A DNA stretch of 34,396 nucleotides from Candidatus Woesebacteria bacterium GW2011_GWA1_44_23 (GCA_001001045.1 LCIL01000003.1:1-34396), one strand, 5' to 3'; shown: positions 8,082 through 15,711, counted from the first letter of the stretch. The notes: generated from the letters alone by a model not told the origin. Numbers and translations are program-made.

Positions 8082-8546
8082 ATGCTAGAAACCCCACATG
8101 TCTTTATAGGCGCAGCCATCGCCTCCAAAATCCCGGATCCTTTTATCGCTGTTCCCCTTGCCTTTGCCAGCCATTTCCTTTTTGAGATGATTCCGCACTG
8201 GAATCCGCATCTTAACTCCGAGACACAAAAATACGGCCGGCCCACAAGAAGAAGCACTGCCATCACCGCGGTTGACTCCACCCTAGCTCTTGTCTCCGGG
8301 TCATTTATTGCCTACCAGGCTCTTCCCAATACCGGTCAAGCTCTTCTTATACTCGCCTGCTGCTTTGCCGCGGTACTTCCCGATGTATTGGAAGGCCCGT
8401 ATTTTTTCCTGAAGCTCAGGACCAAATGGATTAAAAAGTGGATTGCTTTTCAAAAGTCGCTTCAAAACGACACAACCCCCTTTTGGGGGCTTCTGACCCA
8501 GGCTGCAACCGTCCTTGCGGTCATATTTTGGCTACGAAATCAATAA
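8082..8546 (+). CDS. Small membrane protein with conserved His/Asp motifs (YdjM/DUF457-like)
   Basis: 154 residues from ATG 8082. The start LETPHVFIGAAIASKIPDP, the block HFLFEMIPHWNPH and a later LPDVLEGPYF resemble predicted membrane-bound metal-dependent hydrolases, where His and Asp sit at the membrane face. Three or four helices are visible. The likeness is by motif only and no activity is claimed. The frame stays open upstream to 8022, but that segment runs through the divergent promoter region, so ATG 8082 is preferred; TATTAT lies at 8065-8070. It precedes tRNA-Leu. Confidence 0.7.
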   Translation: MLETPHVFIGAAIASKIPDPFIAVPLAFASHFLFEMIPHWNPHLNSETQKYGRPTRRSTAITAVDSTLALVSGSFIAYQALPNTGQALLILACCFAAVLPDVLEGPYFFLKLRTKWIKKWIAFQKSLQNDTTPFWGLLTQAATVLAVIFWLRNQ

Positions 8547-8580
8547 ATTCAGCTTCGTTTGTGTTAAAATACATCGACAA

Positions 8581-8666
8581 GCCGAGGTGGCGGAATGGCA
8601 GACGCGTAGGTCTCAAAAACCTATGGGGCCTTAAACCTCATGTGGGTTCGACTCCCACCCTCGGCA
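8581..8666 (+). tRNA. tRNA-Leu, anticodon CAA
   Basis: The acceptor arm GCCGAGG (8581-8587) pairs with CCTCGGC (8659-8665), followed by discriminator A. The anticodon stem TAGGT/ACCTA encloses CTCAAAA, so the anticodon is CAA (reads UUG). The long class-II variable arm pairs TGGGG with CCTCA. The T arm GTGGG-TTCGACT-CCCAC is complete. CCA is not encoded. A TAAAAT lies ten bases upstream (8565-8570). Confidence 0.97.
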
Positions 8667-8698
8667 CAAAACTTTTGTACGTCTGTTATACTCAGATT

Positions 8699-8875
8699 AT
8701 GGCACCGATTAATCTTGTAAAAATTCTTAGAAAATACACATCGGGCTGGGTCGTTATCTCCAAAGACAACACGAGAGTGTTGGCTCATGGCAAAAAATTC
8801 GAGGATGTCGCGAATAAGGTCGAGGATGGCTACATCCTAAAGGCTAATAAAAATTATTCCAATTATGTCGGCTGA
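8699..8875 (+). CDS. DUF5678-like small protein
   Basis: 58 residues. The core GWVVISKDNTRVLAHGKKFEDV fits the short beta-beta-alpha proteins annotated as DUF5678, which often lie next to retropepsin-like genes. TATACT (8687-8692) ends six bases before the ATG, so the mRNA is probably leaderless. Its stop overlaps the start of the next gene by 11 bases, which implies coupling. The pair follows tRNA-Leu, a common site for acquired DNA. A toxin-antitoxin-like logic can be imagined but is not shown. Confidence 0.75.
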   Translation: MAPINLVKILRKYTSGWVVISKDNTRVLAHGKKFEDVANKVEDGYILKANKNYSNYVG

Positions 8876-9326
8876 CAAGCAGCTTTATGAAAGCCCAATC
8901 AAAATTCCCTATCGAAAACTCCCACAACTACTCGGAAAGGGGATCGATTGGCCATTAATCGACATCGGTTTAAAGTATAAAACCAAAACAATAGCACCCA
9001 AGATGTTAGCCTTGGTGGATTCGGGAGCAAGCGACTCAATACTTGACCCACAGATCGCCAAATATTTGGGGTTCGATCTTGATAAATTGCCGAAAATTCC
9101 AGGAGGAACTTCGGCGAGCGGAAAATACTTCTACAGAATACTACCAGAACCTGTCGAGATGGAAATTTACGGTAGAAAATTTACAGGAAGCTTCATAGTT
9201 ATAGATAGTCCCGATCAGATGTGGAGTTGTATACTAGGCCACAACTCGATATTTCGACTCTCTAAAATTACATTTAACACGCACAAAAAATACTTTGAGG
9301 TCGGTTTAAGGTGTGATATCAACTAG
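8865..9326 (+). CDS. Retropepsin-like aspartic protease domain protein
   Basis: 153 residues. The active-site motif is ALVDSGASDSIL (catalytic Asp52, DSGA instead of DTGA), with a later hydrophobic-hydrophobic-Gly element CILGHNSIF (~residues 128-136) as in clan AA proteases. Such domains act as dimers; the cellular substrate is unknown. There is no signal peptide, so it is cytosolic. The ATG lies inside the end of the DUF5678 gene (11-base overlap) with no Shine-Dalgarno sequence. It converges on dnaB, with 11 bases between the stops. Confidence 0.8.
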   Translation: MSADKQLYESPIKIPYRKLPQLLGKGIDWPLIDIGLKYKTKTIAPKMLALVDSGASDSILDPQIAKYLGFDLDKLPKIPGGTSASGKYFYRILPEPVEMEIYGRKFTGSFIVIDSPDQMWSCILGHNSIFRLSKITFNTHKKYFEVGLRCDIN

Positions 9327-9337
9327 CTTTTATATAC

Positions 9338-10663
9338 TTATTTTGAATGCTTTGTCTCCCGCCCAAAGAACTTTATCCTGTCCCCCTTGAAGTGGAGGGG
9401 AACACTTTTAAGAGGTCCGTTCCTGTGTTTGGCGATATCAAGCATCATGTTTTCGCTGTTTTCTTCATCCTCTCTCCATAAAAACATCACAACATCCGCA
9501 TCCTGTTCAATACTGCCCGAGTCCCTCAGGTCCGAAAGCTGGGGCTTTTTGCCTCCCCGGGTTTCCACTGCCCTGCTTAGTTGGGAAAGGGCGAGAACAG
9601 GAACCTTAAGCTCTCTGGCTAAATTTTTGAGTCCCTGGGAAATTTCGGAAACCTCCTGGACCCTGTTTTCAAGCTGCCGGCTCCGGGCAAGCTGCAGATA
9701 GTCGACAACGATAAGGTCAACCCCTCTTTCCACCTGGAGACGGCGGGCTTTGGTGCGCATTTCCAAAATGGATAAAGCCGGTGTGTCGTCAATAAAAATA
9801 GGGGCTTCGGCCAGCTCCCCCATCGCGTTACTCAACTTCGTAAAATCATCTTCCGAAAGCTTGCCGGTTTTTAGCTTCCAGGCATCGATATCCGCCTGGG
9901 CTACAAGAAGCCTGTCCACAAGCTCTTCCCTGCTCATTTCGAGCGAGAAAAATCCCACGGGACGCTTCAGCTCCACCGCCACATATTGTGCAATGTTTGT
10001 TGCAAGCGAGGTCTTTCCCACTCCGGGGCGGGCTGCCAAAATCAATAAGTTTGATTGCTGAAGCCCCGCCAGGGCATCATCCAGGTCGGCAAATCCGGTG
10101 GGTACCCCGCGTATCCCGGCACCCGATTTGTGAAGCTCATCCAGGCGGTCAAAGCTCTCCGCCAGGGTATCTTTTACCGAAACGAATGTTTTACTCAGGG
10201 ACTTCTGGCTCAAAGAGAAAATTTCACTTTCAGCCCGGTCCAAGGCCTCCCCCGCCGCCAGTGACTCATCCATTGAAACTTCGACAAGGCGGGAGGCGGC
10301 AGACATGAGGGCCCTTTTCGTGGCGGTATCTTTGACTATTTTTCCGTAGTGCTCAACGTGTGCGGCGGTAGGAACTTTATTGGCCAAATCTGCAAGAAAT
10401 GACGAACTTCCGGCACTTTTAAGTATTTTTCTTTTCTTGAGCTTTTCAGTTACCGTCAGAACGTCAATTGGGGTTCTGTCTTCGTAAAGTTCGAGACAGG
10501 CTTGGTAAATTTCTTTAAGTCTTTCGTCGTAAAAATCCTCGGGAAAGAGAAATTCGGCAACGGCGATGACCGCGTCTTTGTCGATAAGCATCGCACCCAG
10601 AACGCTTTCTTCTGCTTCCTGGGAGTGAGGCGGGACGCGTGGTTGGTTGGTTTGTGCTGCCAT
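9338..10663 (-). CDS. dnaB: Replicative DNA helicase DnaB
   Basis: 441 residues, normal length, no intein. The N-terminal DnaB domain (PPHSQEAEESVLGAML) covers residues ~10-110. The RecA-like C-terminal ATPase has Walker A ARPGVGKTSLA (~205-215), Walker B LIVVDYLQL and the late DIAKHRNGP motif with the arginine-finger region. It unwinds DNA at the replication fork as a hexamer. It is transcribed alone: promoter TTTACA-17-TATATA (10671-10699) lies in the 42-base gap after the metallo-beta-lactamase gene and ends seven bases before the ATG. Confidence 0.98.
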   Translation of the reverse strand: MAAQTNQPRVPPHSQEAEESVLGAMLIDKDAVIAVAEFLFPEDFYDERLKEIYQACLELYEDRTPIDVLTVTEKLKKRKILKSAGSSSFLADLANKVPTAAHVEHYGKIVKDTATKRALMSAASRLVEVSMDESLAAGEALDRAESEIFSLSQKSLSKTFVSVKDTLAESFDRLDELHKSGAGIRGVPTGFADLDDALAGLQQSNLLILAARPGVGKTSLATNIAQYVAVELKRPVGFFSLEMSREELVDRLLVAQADIDAWKLKTGKLSEDDFTKLSNAMGELAEAPIFIDDTPALSILEMRTKARRLQVERGVDLIVVDYLQLARSRQLENRVQEVSEISQGLKNLARELKVPVLALSQLSRAVETRGGKKPQLSDLRDSGSIEQDADVVMFLWREDEENSENMMLDIAKHRNGPLKSVPLHFKGDRIKFFGRETKHSK

Positions 10664-10670
10664 AGATACT

Positions 10671-10699
10671 TATATAAACTCGTTTAGGCAGTATGTAAA
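10671..10699 (-). promoter_or_regulatory. dnaB promoter, TTTACA-17-TATATA
   Basis: The -35 is at 10694-10699 and the -10 at 10671-10676. Seven bases separate the -10 from the ATG at 10663, so transcription should start at the start codon. Confidence 0.7.
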
Positions 10700-10705
10700 G
10701 GGGTC

Positions 10706-11359
10706 TTACCTTTTTTCCAAAACAATAACCTTAGAACCTTGATTATCCAGGATGTCTTCGCGCTTGATCGTCAACTTGGGCAAATTTTCCACAGTCATTC
10801 CTATTTCTTTTAAAAACGGCTCAACGGGTTCAATCCCCCCAAATGTTTGGGGACTGAGCCCCGGTACGGAGTAATGCATGGGAATGGTAAAGTACGGGTC
10901 GATTTTCCCTACTATTTCGGTAGCCTCCTTGGGGCCGATTGTAAAAACCCCTCCTACAGGAATCATCAAAACGTCGATAGATCCCATTTCGTTTACAAGG
11001 TCGTCGCTAAGCGCGTGTCCCAAATCCCCCAGGTGGGCAAGTCTTAGCCCGTCCGCTTCTATCACAAAAACCGTATTTTTTCCTCTTTCTGCCCCCTGTT
11101 TAGCATCATGAAACGAAGGGTACCCGACAATGGAAACTCCCATAACTTCGTATTCACCCGGCCCCTCAAGAACTTTTTTGACGCCTGTTATTTTATCTGC
11201 GGCGTCATGGTCGTGATGGGCATGAGAGACAGTTACTATTTCTCCTTCAACGCCTGAATACTTAAGTCCCACCATCTTGGGATCAAACGGATCAGTAATA
11301 ACTGTTGCCGTTTTGGTTTTGATTTTGAAAGAAGAATGTCCTAAATATGTAATGTCCAT
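10706..11359 (-). CDS. Metallo-beta-lactamase-fold hydrolase, UPF0173-like
   Basis: 217 residues from the ATG giving MDITYLGHSSFKIK, the usual family start. Metal-site motifs are HAHHDHD (residues ~54-60), GDLGH and PMHY. The fold binds two metals and hydrolyses an unidentified substrate. The frame is open 13 codons further, to a TTG at 11398, but TTGCCA-17-TAGAGT lies within that extension and ends ten bases before ATG 11359, which argues for the shorter form. It is divergent from the surface protein at 11453 and upstream of dnaB. Confidence 0.9.
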   Translation of the reverse strand: MDITYLGHSSFKIKTKTATVITDPFDPKMVGLKYSGVEGEIVTVSHAHHDHDAADKITGVKKVLEGPGEYEVMGVSIVGYPSFHDAKQGAERGKNTVFVIEADGLRLAHLGDLGHALSDDLVNEMGSIDVLMIPVGGVFTIGPKEATEIVGKIDPYFTIPMHYSVPGLSPQTFGGIEPVEPFLKEIGMTVENLPKLTIKREDILDNQGSKVIVLEKR

Positions 11360-11416
11360 TTCTTTTAGCACTCTATCAAATCGGAAGTCTTCTGGCAAGA
11401 CTATTTTTGGTCAACA

Positions 11417-11445
11417 TTGACTTATATAGATTGATCTATTATATT
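11417..11445 (+). promoter_or_regulatory. Promoter that fixes a GTG start, TTGACT-17-TATATT
   Basis: TTGACT (11417-11422) and TATATT (11440-11445) are separated by 17 bp. The -10 overlaps the TTG at 11444 and ends seven bases before GTG 11453. The GTG should therefore be both transcription and translation start. Confidence 0.7.
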
Positions 11446-11452
11446 GTTCCTC

Positions 11453-12457
11453 GTGAGACGCGAACTTATCTGGGTCGTTGTTATCGGAATCACTTTCGGA
11501 CTTATCATAGCCTTCGGGGTATGGAGAGTTAACTCATCACTCGAAGGACCAAAATCCGACGGTCCGACTCCGACACCCGATTCTCAAAATTCTGAGGTTG
11601 AATTTAAAATTACGCTAAGTGCTCCCGAGAATAACGATGTTGTTACTGTTTCACCCGTGACGGTATCGGGAATAACAAAGCCTCTTACCTGGATAGTTGC
11701 TTCTGGAGAGGCAGAAGACTATATCTTACAAAGCGACGACAAAGGAATTTTTACGCAGGACGTAGCTCTTGAACCCGGTATTAATAGAATCGGAATTGCT
11801 GCTTTTGATCCGGCAGGCTCCCAAAGCGTTCAAAAAGTATTGGTTGTCTACTCCTCGGTGTTTCAACTCAAAACCGCCACATCCCCCCTGCAGGATGCAG
11901 CCTCGGGAAGCTCCGCAATCAGGGAAAAAGTCGCCCAAAAAGTGGCGGCTGCCATGGACCAGCCCAAAGCCTACCTTGGCGTAGTCACGGATATCACAAG
12001 CTCGACAATCCAAATAAAAAATCCCGAGAGTCAAATTGAGCAAATCGCAATAGGCACGGACGGGATTAGTGTCGTCAATGCCAAGGGAACAACCAGTAAA
12101 GCGGTAAAGCTTTCCGATATTGCGATAGGAGACTTTATAGTGGCCATGGGATATGTAAACGGAGATGGCGTTCTTAAGGCCCAGAGAATTCTTATCACGG
12201 ACCCTCTCGAAGATTCGGGCCTCAAGGCTTTTATAGGTAAAGTGGTCAAAACTACGGTTAAAACCATTACTGTCACCGATGCGGCAAAGGGTGAAGAAAG
12301 CATAATTACTCCGGGCAAAAACACGGTTATTAAAACCTTCGCGGGCGGCAAAACGGTAAGCGTAAAAATGGCGTCAATCGAAACGGATGATCTTATTATT
12401 TATGTTATGGACACTTCAGGCACATCTCCTTTCGTCCGGTCAATCTTCGGTATTTGA
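11453..12457 (+). CDS. Membrane-anchored surface protein with Ig-like domain and DUF5666-like repeats
   Basis: 334 residues from GTG 11453. RRELIWVVVIGITFG is a basic start plus signal anchor, and a Thr/Pro linker follows. Residues ~45-125 look like an immunoglobulin-like domain (LSAPENNDVVTVSPVTVSG... GINRIGIAAFD), of the type near glucodextranase B domains. Residues ~165-245 and ~250-330 are two beta-rich repeats (AYLGVVTDITSSTIQI and KAFIGKVVKTTVKTITV) resembling DUF5666. It is probably an envelope protein facing outward; the role is unknown. The upstream TTG at 11444 was rejected because it falls in the -10 box. Confidence 0.8.
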   Translation: MRRELIWVVVIGITFGLIIAFGVWRVNSSLEGPKSDGPTPTPDSQNSEVEFKITLSAPENNDVVTVSPVTVSGITKPLTWIVASGEAEDYILQSDDKGIFTQDVALEPGINRIGIAAFDPAGSQSVQKVLVVYSSVFQLKTATSPLQDAASGSSAIREKVAQKVAAAMDQPKAYLGVVTDITSSTIQIKNPESQIEQIAIGTDGISVVNAKGTTSKAVKLSDIAIGDFIVAMGYVNGDGVLKAQRILITDPLEDSGLKAFIGKVVKTTVKTITVTDAAKGEESIITPGKNTVIKTFAGGKTVSVKMASIETDDLIIYVMDTSGTSPFVRSIFGI

Positions 12458-12481
12458 CATTACTGATTTAAGAGATATAAT
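12454..12481 (+). promoter_or_regulatory. Consensus promoter TTGACA-16-TATAAT overlapping a stop codon
   Basis: Both hexamers are perfect consensus: TTGACA (12454-12459) and TATAAT (12476-12481), 16 bp apart. The -35 overlaps the TGA of the upstream gene. It is the best sigma70-type match seen in the window, and the only thing directly downstream is the hairpin at 12494-12546. Confidence 0.85.
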
Positions 12482-12487
12482 ACTATC

Positions 12488-12546
12488 CTATAGCCTCTCG
12501 TTCCTTGCTCACCTACTTGGGTGAGCAACGACCGGGAGGTTTTTTG
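12488..12546 (+). ncRNA. Predicted ~60-nt hairpin RNA ending in a terminator
   Basis: Expected transcription starts near 12488. The RNA is almost wholly one long hairpin: CCTC (12494-12497) pairs with GAGG (12536-12539), CGTT (12499-12502) with AACG (12527-12530), and GCTCACC (12507-12513) with GGTGAGC (12520-12526), with TTTTTT following at 12540-12545. hisS has its own TATAAT at 12562-12567, after the terminator. The unit is therefore either an orphan small RNA or the end of an upstream transcript given a strong promoter. It is too short for a T-box, with no specifier loop. Confidence 0.6.
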
Positions 12547-12575
12547 TTGCGCTCAAACTGATATAATTAATTATC

Positions 12576-13490
12576 ATGCAAAAAGGTCCTGTTACACCAA
12601 AGGGGTTCGGGGATATTATGCCCCGGGAGGCCGTGAGCAGGCGTTTAATGATAAACGCCATTGTTCCCGTGCTTGAAAAGTACGGTTTTTCTCCCCTGGA
12701 AACCCCTACCGTCGAATTCGCCGAAACTCTTCTGGGAAAGTACGGGGAAGAAGAAAAACTGATTTATCAATTTGAGGATAAAGGTGGAAGAAATCTTGCC
12801 CTAAGGTACGACTTAACCGTTCCCCTGGCCCGCTTTGTGGCCAATAACCTGGGACTTCTTAACCCGACCTTTTCAAGGTATCAAATAGGCCAGGTATTCC
12901 GCGGGGAAAATCCCCAAAAAGGCAGGCGCCGGGAGTTTACCCAGTTTGATTTTGACACGGTTGGGTCATCCGACTACACCGAGGACGTCAAAGTAATTTC
13001 GGCGGTTATCGAATCTGCCCGTGCAATAGGTCTAACGGACGCCATAGTTCAAATCAACGACAGGGAGCTTTTTGATGCGGCGGGCTTTTCCAAAGAAGCG
13101 GTAATTGCCATAGACAAGATTGATAAAATAGGACGCGACGGCGTAGTCGCTCTTTTGAAGGAAATTGATATCGAAAAAGCTGAGGGAATGTTCGCCTCAC
13201 TGGAAAAGGCGGAGAAAACGGCAAGACTCAAAGACATTTTTGCCGGGCTTGAAAAAGCGGGGTTTGCCGAAGGGAAAGACTTTACTTTCAATCCCTTCCT
13301 GGCGCGCGGATTAAACTATTACACCTCAACCATATTTGAGCTTAAACTGGATAAATCCCCCGGGGGGCTTTCGGTGGGCGGAGGAGGAAGATATGATAAT
13401 TTAATCGGTATGTTTGCGGGACGCGAAATTCCGGCTGTCGGTTTTTCGTTTGGAATAGACCGAATTATCGACCTTTTACCTGAATCATGA
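12576..13490 (+). CDS. hisS: Histidyl-tRNA synthetase lacking the anticodon-binding domain
   Basis: 304 residues against about 420 usually. Class II catalytic motifs are intact: motif 2 (FRGENPQKGRRREFTQFDFD), the histidine-binding ARGLNYYTSTIFE and motif 3 (GFSFGIDRI). The protein ends right after motif 3 (DLLPES), so the C-terminal alpha/beta anticodon-binding domain is absent. It charges tRNA-His; the family then recognises its tRNA mainly through G-1. HisZ, a regulatory paralogue, is an alternative but no his biosynthesis genes are nearby. TATAAT lies eight bases before the ATG. The stop overlaps the DMT gene (ATGA), so the end is natural, not a frameshift. Confidence 0.9.
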   Translation: MQKGPVTPKGFGDIMPREAVSRRLMINAIVPVLEKYGFSPLETPTVEFAETLLGKYGEEEKLIYQFEDKGGRNLALRYDLTVPLARFVANNLGLLNPTFSRYQIGQVFRGENPQKGRRREFTQFDFDTVGSSDYTEDVKVISAVIESARAIGLTDAIVQINDRELFDAAGFSKEAVIAIDKIDKIGRDGVVALLKEIDIEKAEGMFASLEKAEKTARLKDIFAGLEKAGFAEGKDFTFNPFLARGLNYYTSTIFELKLDKSPGGLSVGGGGRYDNLIGMFAGREIPAVGFSFGIDRIIDLLPES

Positions 13491-14383
13491 ACCCTCACAG
13501 ACTTAAGGCTTATTTTTACCTGATAGTAGTTACGGTTATCTGGGGCTTGGCGGAACCCGTAATAAAATATACTTTAGGCGGAATTCCCCCGCTTCTTTTT
13601 TTGGTTTACCGCTTCGGTCTTTCGGCTTTTTTGGCAATAATTATTTTTGCCGTTACGGGTGTAAAATTTCCTAAAGACAAAAAGGTAATATTTGAACTCT
13701 TTTTGTATGGTTTTATTGCAACTCTTTCTTTGGTCTTGCTTTTTTTTGGCCTGGAAAAAACCACTGTGCTTGACGCCGTTTTAATTAATCTTATAAATCC
13801 GCTGATTATTTCCGCAGCCGGGGTCTATTTTTTAAGGGAACGTATTACAAAAAGGGAAAAATTCGGGATGACGGTTGCGCTTCTGGGAACGGTTATTACC
13901 GTTGCCGAACCTTTAATACAAAACGGGGACGGGTTTACCAGGCTTTCCGGAAATATCCTGATATTTTTCTATCTTCTGGCCACGGCCGCAAGCGCCGTAC
14001 TTGCTAAAAAGCTGCTTAAGGCCGAGGTTAATCCTCTTTTTTTGACCAACTTCTTTTTCATTCTCGGCTTTGCGGTTCTTCTGCCTTTTGCCTTGCCGAA
14101 ATACGCTTTATCAAATCTTTCCGGCATTCCCCTTTCTTATCATCTTGGTGTGATATTCATGGCGCTAGTCTCGGGGTCTTTCGCTTACTATCTTTCCAAT
14201 AAGGCCCAAAAAACCATTGAAATCAGCGAAGCTTCCGTATTCTCCTATTTATACCCGGTAATCGCCGCTCCGATAGCGGTAATCTGGCTTAAAGAAAAAA
14301 TAACGCCTATGTTGATCTTGGGAGCCGTCATCATAACCGTCGGGGTAGTAATTGCCGAATTGAAGAAAAGGCAGTATAATTGA
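13487..14383 (+). CDS. EamA/DMT-family permease
   Basis: 298 residues with ten hydrophobic helices in two EamA repeats (the first starts FYLIVVTVIWGLAEPVIKY; the second ILIFFYLLATAASAVLAKKL). Each repeat closes with the typical ER-x-GMTVALLGTVIT or EKITPMLILGAVIITVGV pattern. The family exports small metabolites or amino acids; the substrate cannot be inferred. It is translationally coupled to hisS through ATGA (13487-13490). Its 3' end contains the promoter of rpmE. Confidence 0.92.
   Translation: MNPHRLKAYFYLIVVTVIWGLAEPVIKYTLGGIPPLLFLVYRFGLSAFLAIIIFAVTGVKFPKDKKVIFELFLYGFIATLSLVLLFFGLEKTTVLDAVLINLINPLIISAAGVYFLRERITKREKFGMTVALLGTVITVAEPLIQNGDGFTRLSGNILIFFYLLATAASAVLAKKLLKAEVNPLFLTNFFFILGFAVLLPFALPKYALSNLSGIPLSYHLGVIFMALVSGSFAYYLSNKAQKTIEISEASVFSYLYPVIAAPIAVIWLKEKITPMLILGAVIITVGVVIAELKKRQYN
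14352..14380 (+). promoter_or_regulatory. rpmE promoter inside the DMT gene, TTGCCG-17-TATAAT
   Basis: TTGCCG (14352-14357) and TATAAT (14375-14380) lie within the last codons of the permease. The -10 ends eight bases before ATG 14389 and excludes the upstream TTG at 14380. Confidence 0.7.
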
Positions 14384-14388
14384 GCGTC

Positions 14389-14697
14389 ATGAAAGCCAAA
14401 ATTCACCCCACATGGTTTCCTGAGGCTAAAGTGATTTGTGCCTGTGGAAATACTTTTACGACCGGTGCAACCGTGCCGGAGATTCGTATTGAAGTTTGCT
14501 ACGACTGCCATCCTTTTTACACAGGTACTATGAAGTTTCTTGATACTGCCGGCCGGGTTGACGCATTTAAGGCTAAAATGAAGGGTACCGTAAAACACGT
14601 CACCAAAACCGAGAAAAGGAAAGCCAAAAAGCTCAAGAAACTCCAGGAGGAAGCAGCCAGGCCGGAATCGCTTTCCGAACTCCGTTCACAAGCTTAA
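14389..14697 (+). CDS. rpmE: Ribosomal protein bL31, zinc-binding form
   Basis: 102 residues from ATG 14389. MKAKIHPTW, CACGNTF and VCYDCHPFYTG carry the four Cys of the zinc-binding (C+) form. The core ends near residue 65. A further ~37 residues, rich in Lys and then Glu, form an unusual C-terminal extension, probably helical. The protein sits at the 30S/50S interface. It is transcribed from its own promoter within the permease gene, and the release-factor gene follows 27 bases later. Confidence 0.95.
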   Translation: MKAKIHPTWFPEAKVICACGNTFTTGATVPEIRIEVCYDCHPFYTGTMKFLDTAGRVDAFKAKMKGTVKHVTKTEKRKAKKLKKLQEEAARPESLSELRSQA

Positions 14698-14724
14698 TTT
14701 TCGATTACCAATTTTGAATTTACA

Positions 14725-15423
14725 ATGGAAAACCAGACCGCATACCTAGAAATCCGGGGGGCTACGGGCGGAGATGAAGCCAAATTGTGGGGAGCCGATC
14801 TTCTCCGCATGTATATCCGCTTTGCCCAAAAGAAGGGATGGAAGCTACTGCAAATTTCCGAAAACACGATTAAAATAACAGGGCAAGGAGTTTTTGACAG
14901 CCTCAAAAACGAGTCGGGTGTCCACAGAGTCCAAAGAGTCCCCACAACTGAAAAAAGGGGCCGGATTCATACTTCAACTGCCACTATCGTGGTCCTGCCC
15001 GAAATCAAAGAAACCGAGATTCAAATCAGTCCGAACGACCTTGAGTGGAGTTTCACCACGGGCGGAGGCCACGGAGGCCAAAACGTAAACAAGGTTTCAA
15101 CTGCCGTCAGACTTGTCCATAAACCCACCGGTACCGTCGCAGAAGCCCGCGAGGAGAGGTTCCAGGAGCAAAACAGGCAAATAGCGCTTTCTCTTCTAAG
15201 GTCCCGTCTTTGGGAGCGCATGGAAGCCGAGAAAATGCGGGAAGTCGCAGGTTACAGAAGCGTGATAGGGAGAGGCATGAGGGCCGAGAAAATCCGCACC
15301 TATAACTTTCCCCAGGACCGGGTTACCGACCATAGAATCGGGAAAAATTGGGGAAAACTTGAAAATATTATGGATGGCGACCTGGATAAGATTATCGAGT
15401 TAACCAAAAACCTTCAGGCTTGA
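14725..15423 (+). CDS. prfA: Class-I release factor, RF1-like, lacking domain 1
   Basis: 232 residues against about 360. It starts at the ..LEIRGATGGDEA block that normally comes after the ~100-residue N-terminal domain. The stop-codon reading tripeptide is PTT (residues 73-75, PxT class, so RF1-like: UAA/UAG), and the catalytic GGQ is at 117-119 (TTGGGHGGQNVNK). RTYNFPQDRVTDHRI closes the core. Domain 1 is not encoded upstream, since bL31 ends 27 bases before, so the loss is genuine. It is either the working RF1 or a rescue-type factor similar in layout to PrfH. Confidence 0.85.
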   Translation: MENQTAYLEIRGATGGDEAKLWGADLLRMYIRFAQKKGWKLLQISENTIKITGQGVFDSLKNESGVHRVQRVPTTEKRGRIHTSTATIVVLPEIKETEIQISPNDLEWSFTTGGGHGGQNVNKVSTAVRLVHKPTGTVAEAREERFQEQNRQIALSLLRSRLWERMEAEKMREVAGYRSVIGRGMRAEKIRTYNFPQDRVTDHRIGKNWGKLENIMDGDLDKIIELTKNLQA

Positions 15424-15489
15424 CTTTCTCCCTCTTGTAGCGTATTATAGGTTTAGTTCTTACGAATTCACCAATCGGGCTTAACCCGA
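15420..15489 (+). promoter_or_regulatory. Strong promoter and hairpin leader of the small membrane protein gene
   Basis: TTGACT (15420-15425) and TATTAT (15443-15448) are 17 bp apart; the -35 overlaps the release-factor stop. The transcript should start near 15455, leaving a leader of about 57 nt with the hairpin TCGGG-CTTAA-CCCGA (15475-15489) and AAGGAGA at 15500-15506. This real leader contrasts with the leaderless starts nearby. Confidence 0.75.
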
Positions 15490-15511
15490 AATCCAATTTA
15501 AGGAGAATCGA

Positions 15512-15703
15512 ATGGACAACACCGTTAAGATCGTAGATATGGAATACCATCCTCATAGCGAGGATGCAGAGATTCCCGAGTCTGACGGAATGGGAATTTC
15601 ACTGGGGGTTGATGTAAATATAGCAATTTTAATTATTAAGTTTGCGGTTGTTCTGGGCATTATAGCCATAGGGATGGTTTTATACCAGTCAATTTTCCCA
15701 TAA
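15512..15703 (+). CDS. Small single-pass membrane protein, apparently strongly expressed
   Basis: 63 residues. An acidic hydrophilic half (~1-32; EYHPHSEDAEIPESDG) is followed by one membrane helix (~35-60; IAILIIKFAVVLGIIAIGMV). No family was recognised. It is a self-contained unit: promoter TTGACT-17-TATTAT, hairpin leader, near-perfect Shine-Dalgarno AAGGAGA five bases before the ATG, and a 17-bp terminator right after the stop. Such packaging suggests abundant expression. It might interact with the neighbouring HtrA/CtpA proteases, but that is only positional. Confidence 0.85.
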   Translation: MDNTVKIVDMEYHPHSEDAEIPESDGMGISLGVDVNIAILIIKFAVVLGIIAIGMVLYQSIFP

Positions 15704-15711
15704 TGCCCCCC

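Noticed and set aside
8018-8082. Longer starts GTG 8036 and ATG 8022 for the divergent genes
   Set aside because: Both fall inside the shared promoter region; the -10 of the minus gene overlaps them.
12454-12546. T-box or His attenuator for hisS
   Set aside because: No specifier or T-loop sequence, no His-rich leader peptide, and hisS has its own promoter after the terminator.
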